A stretch of DNA of 51,048 bases from Candidatus Desulfaltia sp. (GTDB taxonomy: Bacteria; Desulfobacterota; Desulfobacteria; Desulfobacterales; ETH-SRB1): contig JAUSPN010000005.1 of assembly GCA_030656555.1 (NCBI GenBank), positions 1-51,048 on the forward strand, read 5' to 3'. This document shows, one piece after another, positions 1 through 8,632 of this stretch. The first letter of the stretch is position 1. Each line of letters starts with the position of its first letter. The position numbers were made by a program, and so were the translations under genes. The notes under the pieces are model-generated. The model saw only the letters and a program-made list of their open reading frames with translations. It was not told the DNA's origin and did no database searches.

Positions 1-142
1 CTAGCGACTGAATCATCCAGAGAGGAAAATCGACATTAACCCTTTTTTGCTCCTGGTTCGGCTTACTTGCCTTTGAGAGGTCTAAATGCTTTAATATGCT
101 TTTCCCTTCATCAAATTTCTTATCTAATTCATTAGCTTTCAT
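1..142 (-). CDS. brnA: BrnA-type antitoxin, N-terminal part (cut by window edge)
   Basis: Reading leftwards from the ATG at 142, an open frame begins MKANELDKKFDEGKS and continues through RVNVDFPLWMIQSL before leaving the window. This matches the N-terminal part of CopG/BrnA-type ribbon-helix-helix antitoxins, in which the VNVDFP strand precedes the DNA-binding helices. Its start overlaps the 3' end of the upstream brnT by 11 bp, the usual toxin-first BrnT-BrnA order, so the two are probably translationally coupled. By family knowledge it neutralises BrnT and represses its own promoter. The C-terminal half cannot be judged. Confidence 0.75.
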   Translation of the reverse strand, partial: MKANELDKKFDEGKSILKHLDLSKASKPNQEQKRVNVDFPLWMIQSL

Positions 143-392
143 AAAGTTCAATCTCCTCATTCCTGGCTCGCCGCACTGAGATAATTCTAATATTATCTAT
201 GCGATATGTGATAATCCCAGCCCAGTGTTTTTTACCTATTTTGCCAATGACCAGAAATCTCGGTTCGTCAGTTGTTTCCGCGGGGATCTCCAACAAATCA
301 GCATCATTCCAAAGCTCTTGGGCCTCAATAAAATCAATCCCATGCTTATCCTTGTTGGTATCCGATTTTATCGGGTCAAATTCAAAACTCAT
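132..392 (-). CDS. brnT: BrnT family toxin
   Basis: This 86-residue protein has the BrnT layout: FEFDPIKSDTNKDKHGIDF near the start, the EIPAETTDEPRFLVIGKIG centre, HWAGIITYR, and the terminal IRIISVRRARNEEIELYE. BrnT is a small RelE-fold ribonuclease toxin of type II toxin-antitoxin systems that blocks translation. The conserved C-terminal arginines and glutamates (RRARNEE) are present and the length is normal, so it looks intact. It lies immediately upstream of, and overlaps, the brnA-like antitoxin. A perfect inverted repeat just before its ATG is a likely autoregulatory operator. Confidence 0.88.
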   Translation of the reverse strand: MSFEFDPIKSDTNKDKHGIDFIEAQELWNDADLLEIPAETTDEPRFLVIGKIGKKHWAGIITYRIDNIRIISVRRARNEEIELYES

Positions 393-393
393 G

Positions 394-408
394 GTATATC
401 CAATATAC
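394..408. promoter_or_regulatory. Candidate BrnTA operator (perfect inverted repeat)
   Basis: GTATAT-CCA-ATATAC is a perfect 6+3+6 inverted repeat beginning 2 bp upstream of the brnT start codon. RHH antitoxins of this family repress their own operon by binding short palindromes at the promoter, so this is a plausible operator. No clear -35/-10 pair could be assigned. Confidence 0.4.
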
Positions 409-553
409 TACTAAGGTATAAATTATTAACCTTAATGATAAAAATGCATTCGAACTATTATATTAAGCAGAAAAAAATCTGTATATTAACGCTATATATT
501 TTCTTTATAATATGGTGTTATAATGTTTAATACAGCTTTGAGGAGGATATAAT

Positions 554-675
554 ATGGCATATAAGAGAAAATATGTAAAGGATCGGATTTTGAGACGTTA
601 AGAGACCGGGGGGTGTTTTGTGAAGGTCTTGCTAAAACACTTTACAACAGCCTGGTCATGAATTATAAAATATGA
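554..675 (+). pseudogene. Remnant of a frameshifted short gene
   Basis: A strong AGGAGG ribosome site (541-546) precedes ATG at 554, but the frame stops after 15 codons (MAYKRKYVKDRILRR). A shift near 580 would open a frame reading GSDFETLRDRGVFCEGLAKT, then LYNSLVMNYKI to a stop at 673-675. The DFETLRDRGVF stretch faintly recalls the start of AAA-ATPase-like (PF09820 type) proteins, but this is weak. A decaying gene with a good RBS is the simplest reading. The rest of the 393-741 gap holds AT-rich promoter-like sequence (two TATAAT boxes, 506-511 and 519-524) and one GTTCACGGTT-type repeat at about 681-717. Confidence 0.3.
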
Positions 676-680
676 TTGTA

Positions 681-717
681 ACAGTTCACGGTTTACAGTT
701 GTCGGTTCACGGTTGAA
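681..717. repeat. GTTCACGGTT-family intergenic repeat
   Basis: The sequence contains CAGTTCACGGTTTACAGTT followed by GTCGGTTCACGGTTG, i.e. repeated 10-13 nt units. The reverse complement of the same arrangement occurs upstream of serS near 12010-12050. It is one member of a dispersed family found between many genes in this window. Confidence 0.7.
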
Positions 718-741
718 AAAGATTAAACAGGATAAACAAAA

Positions 742-1365
742 ATGAACAATTTAATCACGTTAGTTATAGCTACAGCAAACAAAGGCAAAACTTCTGAAAT
801 CAGAGACCTTTTAAAGGGCTTTCCGATTAACATTAAAAATCTGGCCGATTTCGGCCCCATTCCAGAGGTTGAAGAAGACGGAAATACCTTTGACGAAAAT
901 GCTTACAAAAAAGCAAGCTTTACGGCAAGAATTCTGGGGTTGCCGGCCCTGGCAGATGATTCAGGATTGCTGGTCGAAGCTCTTGAAGGCGCTCCTGGAG
1001 TTCATTCAGCCCGCTATGCCGGAGAAGATGCCACAGACGAACAACGGCGGAACAAGCTGCTTGGCGAAATGAAGGGGAAAACAGACCGCAGGGCTGCCTT
1101 TGAATGCGTGATATCGATTGCTTCCCCGACAGGAGCTGCCCTGACATACGAAGCCCGCTGCGAAGGCTTGATAACCACAGAGCCTGCCGGCTCAAACGGA
1201 TTTGGATATGACCCGGTTTTTTACTACCCGCCGCTTAAAAAGACCTTCGCAGAATTAACAATGCAGGAAAAAAGCCATGTGAGCCATAGAGGAAAGGCTC
1301 TCAGGGAGGTAAGAGATGAATTTGACAAAGTCCTGCTCTGGATACGCCAGAATATGCCTGTTTAA
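742..1365 (+). CDS. rdgB: dITP/XTP pyrophosphatase (HAM1/RdgB family)
   Basis: This enzyme hydrolyses the non-canonical nucleotides dITP, ITP and XTP to monophosphates plus pyrophosphate, keeping deaminated purines out of DNA and RNA. The 207-residue protein carries all family motifs: ATANKGKTSEI (10-20) for triphosphate binding, ADDSGL (71-76) with the metal-binding acidic pair, PGVHSARYAG (85-94), GFGYDPVF (153-160) and SHVSHRGKAL (178-187). Length is typical and it appears intact. The ribosome site is weak. It is followed 28 bp later by a nitroreductase gene on the same strand, probably one transcript. Confidence 0.95.
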   Translation: MNNLITLVIATANKGKTSEIRDLLKGFPINIKNLADFGPIPEVEEDGNTFDENAYKKASFTARILGLPALADDSGLLVEALEGAPGVHSARYAGEDATDEQRRNKLLGEMKGKTDRRAAFECVISIASPTGAALTYEARCEGLITTEPAGSNGFGYDPVFYYPPLKKTFAELTMQEKSHVSHRGKALREVRDEFDKVLLWIRQNMPV

Positions 1366-1393
1366 TTAAAACTTAAACATAACGGTGAGTAAA

Positions 1394-1987
1394 ATGATTA
1401 CAGATTTGATTAAAAAAAACAGAAGTTGCAGAAGATTTTACCAGGACCATGCAGTTCCTTTAAAGACTTTAAAGGAACTGGTAAATCTTGCAAGACTGTC
1501 AGCTTCTGCGGCGAACTTACAGCCTTTAAACTACATCCTTTCCAGCAATCCGGAAAAAAATGATCTCATATTTTCCTGCCTTGCCTGGGCGGGATATATC
1601 AAAGACTGGCCCGGGCCAAAGGATGGAGAAAGACCGGCAGCCTATATAATCATTCTCGGCAATACCGATATCAGCAAAAATTTTTGGTGCGACCATGGAA
1701 TTGCAAGCCAGAGCATGTTGCTTGGCGCAAGAGAAAAGGGCCTTGCAGGATGTATGATCGGAGCGATAAACCGTAGAAAACTCCGTAAAATTCTGAGCAT
1801 ACCGCCTGAGTATAAAATACTTCTTGTCCTTGCAATCGGAAAGCCAAAAGAAAAGGTTAAATTGGAAATTGTTGATTCTGACAGTCCATTGAGTACCGTT
1901 AATAACATTAAGTACTGGAGGGATGGCAAAGGGGTTCATCGTGTCCCCAAAAGAAAATTAACCGATATCATTCTGGATTGCTATTAA
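1394..1987 (+). CDS. Nitroreductase family FMN-dependent oxidoreductase
   Basis: The protein of about 197 residues has the N-terminal KNRSCRRFYQ stretch that binds FMN phosphate in nitroreductases, the SASAANLQP segment, and a C-terminal CMIGAINRRKLRKIL / ILLVLAIGKPKE region typical of the family. Such enzymes use FMN and NAD(P)H to reduce nitro groups, quinones or flavins; the natural substrate cannot be read from the sequence. A GTG three codons upstream (1385) is an alternative start; the ATG at 1394 has GGTGAG in front of it. The stop overlaps the possible TTG start of the next permease gene, so the two are likely cotranscribed. Confidence 0.85.
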   Translation: MITDLIKKNRSCRRFYQDHAVPLKTLKELVNLARLSASAANLQPLNYILSSNPEKNDLIFSCLAWAGYIKDWPGPKDGERPAAYIIILGNTDISKNFWCDHGIASQSMLLGAREKGLAGCMIGAINRRKLRKILSIPPEYKILLVLAIGKPKEKVKLEIVDSDSPLSTVNNIKYWRDGKGVHRVPKRKLTDIILDCY

Positions 1988-3228
1988 AAAGAGTGCAGCC
2001 TGTAAAGCAAAAATCCATAATTTATACAATTTGCAGCGGCCGTATGCTGGTAACTCTTCTTATGGGTTTTGCCTGCGGCTTGCCTCTTCTCCTGACCATA
2101 ACCGTATTACAGGCATGGATGAAAGAACAAGGGGTGGATCTGACCGTAATCGGAATGATGGCCCTGGTTGGTCTTCCTTACACCTTGAAATTCCTCTGGG
2201 CTCCTTTTCTGGATCGTTTCACACTCCCGTTTCTGGGCCGCCGTAGAGGATGGTTGCTAATAGCTCAAATAGCTTTGCTGTTATCCATCGCGGGTCTCGG
2301 CTTTACTCAGCCTAAAGAAAATCCGTGGATGTTGGCCTTTGTTGCTTTTCTGGTAACCTTCTTCAGCGCCTCCCAGGATATTGTTGTGGATGCATATAGA
2401 AGAGAGGACCTTCCTGATGAGGAGTTAGGACTCGGATCTTCTCTTTATATCAACGGATACAGGATAGGGATGCTGCTTGCTTCCGGAGGGGGCTTAATCC
2501 TGGCCGATTACATGCCCTTTTCCATGGTTTATTTAATAATGGCGGCATGTATGCTGCCCGGCATTCTTACAACTATCTTTGCGCATGAACCTGAACTGAC
2601 CGCCGGAACCCCTAAAACAATGAAAGAGGCTGTTTTTGACCCGATGGTGGAATATTTCAGCCGTAATGGGGCTTTGTATATACTGGCATTTATACTGCTT
2701 TATAAACTCGGCGACACTATGGCCAGCGCCATGACTATACCTTTTTATCTTGATATAGGATTTTCAAAAACGGAAATAGGCACTGTTGTTAAACTGTTCG
2801 GTTTCTGGGCCACGGTTGCGGGCAGCCTGATCGGAGGAACGATGATGCTTCGTCTGGGAATCAACCGCAGCCTCTGGTACTTTGGTTTTCTACAGGCCGC
2901 GTCAACAGCAGGTTTTGTTATTCTGGCGCGTATCGGTTACAGCGTTCCGGCTCTGTCAGCCGTGATTGCTTTTGAAAACCTAAGCGGCGGTATGGGAACC
3001 GCAGCTTATGTCGCATTTATGGCAAGTATTACAAATAAAAAATTTACCGCCACACAATACGCTCTTCTAAGCAGCCTGATGGGAATTCCAAGGGTGCTGG
3101 CCTCAGCTCCAACAGGTTTTCTTGCTAAAAATATCGGCTGGGAAGCTTTTTTTATCGTATGCACCCTGATCGCCATTCCCGGCATGATCCTTTTGCTGAA
3201 ATTTGCGCGCTGGGATACACATATATAA
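1978..3228 (+). CDS. AmpG-like MFS permease
   Basis: This is a 12-helix major facilitator of about 416 residues. The opening MGFACGLPLLLT, the LQAWMKEQGVDLTVIG segment and LVGLPYTLKFLWAPFLDR are the hallmarks of the AmpG / acetyl-CoA transporter-like branch. E. coli AmpG imports anhydromuropeptides for cell-wall recycling; the actual substrate here is inferred. SQDIVVDAYRREDL, characteristic of this branch, is also present. The start is uncertain: TTG 1978 overlaps the upstream stop, GTG 1993 and ATG 2044 are alternatives. It is cotranscribed with the nitroreductase and followed 16 bp later by the DUF6178 gene. Confidence 0.85.
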   Translation: MLLKRVQPVKQKSIIYTICSGRMLVTLLMGFACGLPLLLTITVLQAWMKEQGVDLTVIGMMALVGLPYTLKFLWAPFLDRFTLPFLGRRRGWLLIAQIALLLSIAGLGFTQPKENPWMLAFVAFLVTFFSASQDIVVDAYRREDLPDEELGLGSSLYINGYRIGMLLASGGGLILADYMPFSMVYLIMAACMLPGILTTIFAHEPELTAGTPKTMKEAVFDPMVEYFSRNGALYILAFILLYKLGDTMASAMTIPFYLDIGFSKTEIGTVVKLFGFWATVAGSLIGGTMMLRLGINRSLWYFGFLQAASTAGFVILARIGYSVPALSAVIAFENLSGGMGTAAYVAFMASITNKKFTATQYALLSSLMGIPRVLASAPTGFLAKNIGWEAFFIVCTLIAIPGMILLLKFARWDTHI

Positions 3229-3244
3229 ATAAGGATACATACAC

Positions 3245-4993
3245 ATGAATAAAGACACACAAATTAAAAAGTCAATGAAGCCTGCCCAAAAGCTGTCTAT
3301 GCAACGAAAAGAGATACTTTCTCTTCCGCCGGACAGAGCGTTGGATTATATTCTGGATGCGCCGAATCCATCTGCCATAGTGCATTCATTTCCTGAAGAA
3401 GATCTATATTTTCTGGTAAATGATATAGGGCTTGAAGATTCTCTTCCGCTGTTGTCGCTTGCTTCCGGCAAGCAGTGGGAATATATGCTTGATGTAGAGG
3501 TTTGGGAAAAGGACAGAATTAAAATAGGGTCTGTAACAAAATGGCTTGATTTACTCTTCCAGGCCGCCCCTGATCGGTTTATCCAATGGTTCCTGAACAA
3601 AAAATTAGAATTCGTTGAATTTTATTTGTTCAAAAATATCCAGGTAATAATCAGGGAGCATGACCAGGACCCCTCAGATTTAGGCGAAGACTTTTTCACG
3701 CTTGATGATACCTTTTATATAAGGTTTGCAGACTATCCTTTTGAGGAAGAATCAGAGGGTGAATCTCAAAAAATACGCGATAATTTTCTGGAAAATTTTA
3801 TCCGTCGCCTCGCCGCCTATGATCTCATAACATATCATAATGTTCTGCTTGAGTCTTCAAGCGTTATTCCTGGTGAATTGGAAGAAGAAGACTACAGACT
3901 GCGAAATGTCAGGCTTGCGGAAAAAGGATTTCTACCGTTTGATGAAGCAATAAGCATCTATCAGCCGTTAAGACATCAGGACATTGACGGGCATGGAAAA
4001 CGATATGTTCCGGTTGCTTCCGAGCCGAATGAATATCTCCCCGTGCCTGTATATACTGCGGGAATGCTTCAGGAACACAACCTTTTTACAGACGCTCTGC
4101 AAACAATTGGCGCAGAAGGTGTCCTGCTGCAAATTCAAGCTGAGTTTGCCGGTCTGGCCAATCAGATTATAGCGGCTGATCAAAAAAACATCAGGAACAG
4201 GGATGAATTAAGAAATGTGGTAAAAAAGGCCTGTGGATATATAAGCATCGGGCTTGAACGTTTAACCGGGGCAAACAAGACGTTAAATGCAAACCAAAGC
4301 GCTGCATTAATACAAAAATATATACTTTCACACATTTTCAAGGTTGGATATACTCTTACCGTTGAACTTAAATGGAAGGCTGAAAAATGGCGCTCAAAAA
4401 GCTGGTTTGCAAAAAATGGCCTGCCCCTCAGCTTCTGGGATGAAGAATGGATTGGTATGCTGGGAGGTCTGCTGGTTAAAAAACCGCTGTTTTACGATAA
4501 TTATAAAACAACTCCTTATCTTTACAGGGAGTTTTCTTCTGTTAAAGATATCAAAGATGCTGAAAAGGTATTAAATGAAATTATAGCCTTTGATGATCTT
4601 CTCTCTCTGATGGCAATTAAGTTTGAAGCTGCCGGCAAAACGACAATAACATATAAAAATTTTATACTGACATTATGGGCAAGGCATTATCTTGGTCTTT
4701 CCGAGGAGCTTGCGCCGCTTACTCTTGATGAATTTAAGACCTTTTCTGATGATTTGCTAATTAGACCTGAAAAATCGCAAAAAGATATGCAACAAAAAAC
4801 AAGTAAATCGATTAAAGAATCCTTTTTGAAATGGGTTTCAGAAAAAACCGGGTTAAATCCATACGAAATTACACAAAGGCTCGGACAAACCCTGGAAAAT
4901 CTTTTTAATGCCATAGAAAGCGAATACGGGTCTGTTGCAAAAAAGGATCTTGATTCTAAATATATCCACCTTTTTCTCGTTAAGCGGAACTGA
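3245..4993 (+). CDS. DUF6178-type conserved protein of Desulfobacterota
   Basis: The 582-residue protein has no recognisable catalytic motif. Its N-terminal third (ILSLPPDRALDYILD, IVHSFPEEDLYFLVNDIG, LLSLASGKQWEYMLD) matches my recollection of the DUF6178 family, large cytoplasmic proteins mostly known from sulfate-reducing Desulfobacterota. It lacks a signal peptide and membrane helices and is rich in acidic and aromatic residues, with predicted mostly helical character. It is the last gene of a run rdgB-nitroreductase-permease-DUF6178, which suggests cotranscription, but nothing in the sequence states a role. The family assignment is from memory. Confidence 0.75.
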   Translation: MNKDTQIKKSMKPAQKLSMQRKEILSLPPDRALDYILDAPNPSAIVHSFPEEDLYFLVNDIGLEDSLPLLSLASGKQWEYMLDVEVWEKDRIKIGSVTKWLDLLFQAAPDRFIQWFLNKKLEFVEFYLFKNIQVIIREHDQDPSDLGEDFFTLDDTFYIRFADYPFEEESEGESQKIRDNFLENFIRRLAAYDLITYHNVLLESSSVIPGELEEEDYRLRNVRLAEKGFLPFDEAISIYQPLRHQDIDGHGKRYVPVASEPNEYLPVPVYTAGMLQEHNLFTDALQTIGAEGVLLQIQAEFAGLANQIIAADQKNIRNRDELRNVVKKACGYISIGLERLTGANKTLNANQSAALIQKYILSHIFKVGYTLTVELKWKAEKWRSKSWFAKNGLPLSFWDEEWIGMLGGLLVKKPLFYDNYKTTPYLYREFSSVKDIKDAEKVLNEIIAFDDLLSLMAIKFEAAGKTTITYKNFILTLWARHYLGLSEELAPLTLDEFKTFSDDLLIRPEKSQKDMQQKTSKSIKESFLKWVSEKTGLNPYEITQRLGQTLENLFNAIESEYGSVAKKDLDSKYIHLFLVKRN

Positions 4994-5017
4994 CACTTTC
5001 GTAAAAAAATAAATTTA

Positions 5018-5240
5018 CTACAAAGATCACAGAGCACACAGAGATAAAATTTAATTGTATCACATTGTTTGCGTCCTTTGCTGCGAATCGCAAAAATGAG
5101 CGCCCTGGCATGGGAATAATGATAAACCACGAAGCACACGAAGGTTATTGATTGATTTTTTTATTCTTCGTGGTCTTCGTGGTAGAATAACAATATCTTA
5201 TATATAATTTTTTGTGGTCTCTGTGTGCTCTGTGGTAAGA
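5018..5240. repeat. Nested palindromic element (CACAGAG / CACGAAG type)
   Basis: The outer arms are ACTACAAAGATCACAGAGCA... at about 5020-5045 and its complement GTGGTCTCTGTGTGCTCTGTGGTA at 5215-5237. Inside lies a second inverted pair: ACCACGAAGCACACGAAGG (5124-5142) against CTTCGTGGTCTTCGTGGT (5167-5184). A long cruciform or hairpin RNA could form. It separates the DUF6178 gene from rsmD and may act as a terminator. A related CACAGAG unit has entered the mnmG 3' end (about 49951-49985). Nothing else was seen in this gap. Confidence 0.75.
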
Positions 5241-5280
5241 GTTTTTTTTGCAATGGCCTATCGACAAATAGGGGCATGGT

Positions 5281-5835
5281 TTGAGAATAATAGGCGGAAA
5301 TCTAAAAGCAAAGAAGCTGTATTCAGCCGAAGGGATGGTAATAAGACCGACTTCGGACCGATTACGTGAATCTATTTTTGATATTCTATCCTTTAAGGTC
5401 AGGCATGCGGTTGTTCTGGATATGTTTGCGGGCACCGGAGCCATGGGCATCGAAGCATTAAGCCGCGGAGCTGAGTCCGCTCTATTTATAGATATTCACA
5501 ATAAAGCCTTATCCATTATAGAGCGCAATATAAAAGCATGTGGACTTGAAAACAAAGCTAAAATTATAAAATGGGATATAATAAAAAATTTAAACTGTAC
5601 CAACTCGTACCAGGCTGCCTTTAATCTTGTTTTTATTGATCCGCCTTATAACAAGAGCTTTCTCCAACCCACTCTGCACAACTTAATAAAAGCTGGTCCC
5701 ATGGAAAAAGGGGCATGCCTTGTTGTTGAGCACAGCCTTTTAGAGCCTATCCCATTAGATTTTCCTGAATATGAACTTCAGGATCAAAGAAAATACGGGA
5801 AAAGTCTTGTTTCATTTTTAACTTATATTGTATAA
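5281..5835 (+). CDS. rsmD: 16S rRNA (guanine-966-N2)-methyltransferase RsmD
   Basis: RsmD methylates G966 of 16S rRNA using S-adenosylmethionine. The 184-residue protein begins MRIIGGNLKAKKL, the usual RsmD start, then has PTSDRLRESIFDIL, the SAM-binding DMFAGTGAMGIEALSRGA (about 47-64) and the catalytic DPPY (120-123) of N6/N2-type amino-methyltransferases. The start is a TTG at 5281; the nearby ATG at 5276 is followed at once by a stop, so TTG is the only sensible choice. It is followed by coaD, a very common rsmD-coaD pairing. Confidence 0.93.
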   Translation: MRIIGGNLKAKKLYSAEGMVIRPTSDRLRESIFDILSFKVRHAVVLDMFAGTGAMGIEALSRGAESALFIDIHNKALSIIERNIKACGLENKAKIIKWDIIKNLNCTNSYQAAFNLVFIDPPYNKSFLQPTLHNLIKAGPMEKGACLVVEHSLLEPIPLDFPEYELQDQRKYGKSLVSFLTYIV

Positions 5836-5839
5836 ATAT

Positions 5840-5943
5840 TAATGAATTCGAAAAAGTCGAATTCATTAGGTGTTAGGTGTTAAGTTAAAGCAATTAAATG
5901 TTTTATCAAGCTCTTAACACCTAACACTTAATACCTAACACCT
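5840..5943. repeat. Two stacked palindromes between rsmD and coaD
   Basis: A perfect 12-bp inverted repeat TAATGAATTCGA (5840-5851) / TCGAATTCATTA (5857-5868) with a 5-nt loop is followed directly by AGGTGTTAGGTGTTAAG (5868-5884), whose complement CTTAACACCTAACA recurs at 5913-5926. The related unit TTAATACCTAACACCT follows it. The hairpins may end or attenuate the rsmD transcript, but there is no long T-run. Confidence 0.7.
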
Positions 5944-5968
5944 TTATTTCACAAGGAAATATAAATCA

Positions 5969-6454
5969 ATGCAAAAAATAGCTGTATATCCTGGTTCTTT
6001 TGACCCGGTTACAAATGGTCATATCGATATTGTTGAAAGAGGGCTTAAAGTTTTTGATAAAATTATTGTAGCCATACTGCATAATTCTTCCAAGAAATTT
6101 CTTTTTACTATTGAAGAACGGATCAAGATGATTGAAGAAAGCTTGAGCGGGTTTTCAAATATTGAAGTAGATGAATTTGACGGGCTTCTCGTAGATTATG
6201 CACAAAAGCGGGAAGCTACTGCCATACTGCGTGGAATGCGCGCTGTATCTGATTTTGAATATGAGTTTCAGCTTGCCCTGATGAACCGTAAACTAAACAA
6301 GGATGTTCAGACGGTCTTTCTTATGACCGGCCTGAGATGGATTTTTACAAGTTCATCAATAATAAAGGAGGCAGCCCGTTTTGGCGGGGATATTGAAGGG
6401 ATGGTACCGCCTGTAGTTAACCGGAAACTAAAAGAAAAGTTTGGTTTTGTTTAG
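5969..6454 (+). CDS. coaD: Phosphopantetheine adenylyltransferase
   Basis: CoaD transfers AMP from ATP to 4'-phosphopantetheine, giving dephospho-CoA, the penultimate step of coenzyme A synthesis. The 161-residue protein has the nucleotidyltransferase motif GSFDPVTNGHID (9-20, the T/HxGH box), the central GMRAVSDFEYEFQLALMNR substrate-binding stretch, and the SSSIIKE segment corresponding to the family's ISSTxxR signature. An AAGGAAATATAA ribosome site precedes the ATG. The stop is 3 bp before the nrdJ start, so coaD and nrdJ are likely cotranscribed. Confidence 0.95.
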   Translation: MQKIAVYPGSFDPVTNGHIDIVERGLKVFDKIIVAILHNSSKKFLFTIEERIKMIEESLSGFSNIEVDEFDGLLVDYAQKREATAILRGMRAVSDFEYEFQLALMNRKLNKDVQTVFLMTGLRWIFTSSSIIKEAARFGGDIEGMVPPVVNRKLKEKFGFV

Positions 6455-6457
6455 GAA

Positions 6458-8632
6458 ATGATAATGTCTATACATCTTTCAAAAAATGCAAGGGTTGTGC
6501 TGGAAAAGCGGTATCTGAAAAAGAATCGCGATGGGAAAATAATCGAAACGCCTGAAGACATGATTGCGAGGGTAGCAAAAACCATCGCTTCTGTTGATAA
6601 GATATTCGATGCTAAAGCCGATACTGATAAAACAGGGCAAAAATTTCTAAAACTTTTAAGCAATAAGTGGTTTTTACCCAACTCGCCGACCCTTATGAAT
6701 GCCGGAAGACGTCTTGGGCAGCTTGCCGCCTGTTTTGTTCTGCCTGTCGAAGATTCAATGGAAAGTATCTTTGAAACCTTGAAACATACTGCAATGATAC
6801 ATAAAAGCGGAGGAGGCACAGGATTTTCTTTCTCGCGGGTTCGTCCTGAAAAAGATATGGTCCTGTCAACTGCAGGCATTTCAAGCGGTCCTATTTCATT
6901 TATGTCTGTTTTCGATGTGGCTACTGAAACCGTCAAACAGGGAGGTACCCGCAGAGGAGCCAACATGGGTATTTTGCGGGTGGATCATCCTGATATCGAA
7001 GCTTTTATAAATTCAAAAAATGATCCGCACATGTTGAATAACTTCAACATATCGGTTGCCATCTCCAAAATATTTATGGATGCGCTTAAAAAAGATTCTG
7101 ATTACGATCTTATAAATCCCCGAACAGGCGAGGTTGTTAAACAGGTCTCTGCAAAGAAAATATTTGACATGATTGTTGCTTCGGCCTGGCAAGCAGGAGA
7201 ACCCGGGGTAATATTTATCGATCGGATAAACCAGGACAATCCAACACCAAACCTTGGCGATATTGAAGCCACTAATCCCTGCGGCGAACAACCTCTTTTG
7301 CCCTATGAATCATGTACCCTTGGTTCCATTAATCTTTCCAAAATGGTAATCAAAAACGCACTTGATTTAAACAGATTAAAAGAGACTGTTCACGATGCTG
7401 TCCATTTTCTTGATAATGTAATAGACGCAAATAAATATCCCTTAGCGCGTATTGAAAAAATGAGCAAAGGAACAAGGAAAATCGGTCTGGGGGTAATGGG
7501 TTTTGCTGATATGTTGATAAAAATGGGGATTTCTTATGATTCCGAAAAGGCTGTTGCCCAGGCGGAAAAAGTAATGTCACTGATCTCTGAGGAATCCAAA
7601 AAGGCATCTGCCGCTCTTGCTGAAAAACGCGGAAATTTTCCATATTACAAGGGAAGTGTCTTTGACAATCCATCAACTCCATATATGCGAAATGCCACTA
7701 CCACTACAATTGCTCCAACAGGCACTATCAGCATTATTGCCGATACTTCCAGCGGAATAGAACCGATTTTTGCCGTGGCATATGCAAGGCATGTGCTTGA
7801 CGGAAAGTTTCTTCCGGAAATACATCCGCTTTTTATTAAAATCGCCAGGAAGGAAGGATTTTACAATAAAGAACTATTTGGCGAACTTTCAAAAACAGGT
7901 TCCATACAGTCGCTTGACTTTGTTCCTGATAACATAAAAAAGCTTTTCATAACATCTCATGATATTTCAACAAAATGGCATGTTAAAATTCAGGCTGCAT
8001 TCCAGAAATATTCCGATAATGCTGTTTCAAAGACAGTTAATTTCCCTCCGGACGCCACAAAGGAGGATATTAAAAAGGTATATCTTTCTGCTTACAAAAG
8101 CGGTTGCAAGGGTGTAACAATATACAGATACGGAAGCCGTGATCATCAGGTTTTAAGTCTCGGCGGGGAAGAAAAGGAATCTGAGAAAATAGCTCCCAGG
8201 CCGAGACCCATGCGCACTCACGGTATTACGGAAAGAATCAGTACAGGGTGCGGGAAACTGTATGTTACAATAAATTCCGACGAAAAAGGAATGTGTGAAG
8301 TCTTTGCGCAGATGGGAAAGACGGGCGGATGTGCATCGTCTCAGATAGAAGCCGCAGGTCGCCTGATATCCCTTGCCTTGCGATCAGGAGTAAATATTGA
8401 TGCCATCATCAAGCAGCTTATAGGCATACGGTGTCCTTCACCTGCATGGCAAAACAGCAAAATGGTTCTATCCTGTCCTGATGCAATTGCTCAGGTGTTG
8501 ATAAAGGTAACCAATTCAAGTTTTAATGAAACAGAAAAAATGATTCATATATGCCCTGAATGCAGTGGAATATTGTCTCATGCAGAGGGGTGTCTTATTT
8601 GTCACTCATGCGGGTTCTCAAAATGCAGTTAG
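6458..8632 (+). CDS. nrdJ: Adenosylcobalamin-dependent (class II) ribonucleoside-diphosphate reductase
   Basis: NrdJ reduces ribonucleotides to deoxyribonucleotides using a cobalamin-generated thiyl radical and works with or without oxygen, fitting an anaerobe. The 724-residue protein shows [20 protein letters not shown] with the first redox cysteine, [32 protein letters not shown] with the radical cysteine/glutamate loop, and [20 protein letters not shown]. The C-terminal CPECSGIL...CLICHSCGF (about 699-723) is a zinc-ribbon-like cysteine cluster seen in this subfamily. ATG 6464 is an alternative start. Its stop overlaps the stop of the convergent membrane-protein gene. No cobalamin riboswitch is visible. 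Confidence 0.95.
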   Translation: MIMSIHLSKNARVVLEKRYLKKNRDGKIIETPEDMIARVAKTIASVDKIFDAKADTDKTGQKFLKLLSNKWFLPNSPTLMNAGRRLGQLAACFVLPVEDSMESIFETLKHTAMIHKSGGGTGFSFSRVRPEKDMVLSTAGISSGPISFMSVFDVATETVKQGGTRRGANMGILRVDHPDIEAFINSKNDPHMLNNFNISVAISKIFMDALKKDSDYDLINPRTGEVVKQVSAKKIFDMIVASAWQAGEPGVIFIDRINQDNPTPNLGDIEATNPCGEQPLLPYESCTLGSINLSKMVIKNALDLNRLKETVHDAVHFLDNVIDANKYPLARIEKMSKGTRKIGLGVMGFADMLIKMGISYDSEKAVAQAEKVMSLISEESKKASAALAEKRGNFPYYKGSVFDNPSTPYMRNATTTTIAPTGTISIIADTSSGIEPIFAVAYARHVLDGKFLPEIHPLFIKIARKEGFYNKELFGELSKTGSIQSLDFVPDNIKKLFITSHDISTKWHVKIQAAFQKYSDNAVSKTVNFPPDATKEDIKKVYLSAYKSGCKGVTIYRYGSRDHQVLSLGGEEKESEKIAPRPRPMRTHGITERISTGCGKLYVTINSDEKGMCEVFAQMGKTGGCASSQIEAAGRLISLALRSGVNIDAIIKQLIGIRCPSPAWQNSKMVLSCPDAIAQVLIKVTNSSFNETEKMIHICPECSGILSHAEGCLICHSCGFSKCS

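Noticed and set aside
4687-5139. Minus-strand 150-codon frame
   Set aside because: It is antisense to the DUF6178 gene end and the repeat beyond; no family features.
5145-5450. Minus-strand frame of 101 codons over the repeat upstream of rsmD
   Set aside because: It is the antisense of the palindrome and the rsmD start; the peptide looks like translated repeat (HRAHRDHKK).
6440-6470. Cobalamin riboswitch controlling nrdJ
   Set aside because: Only 3 bp separate coaD and nrdJ, leaving no room, and no B12-box-like sequence was seen upstream of coaD.
8629-8632. Overlapping stop codons of nrdJ and the YqaA-like gene as a regulatory device
   Set aside because: Tail-to-tail overlaps of a few bases are common and need no special explanation.
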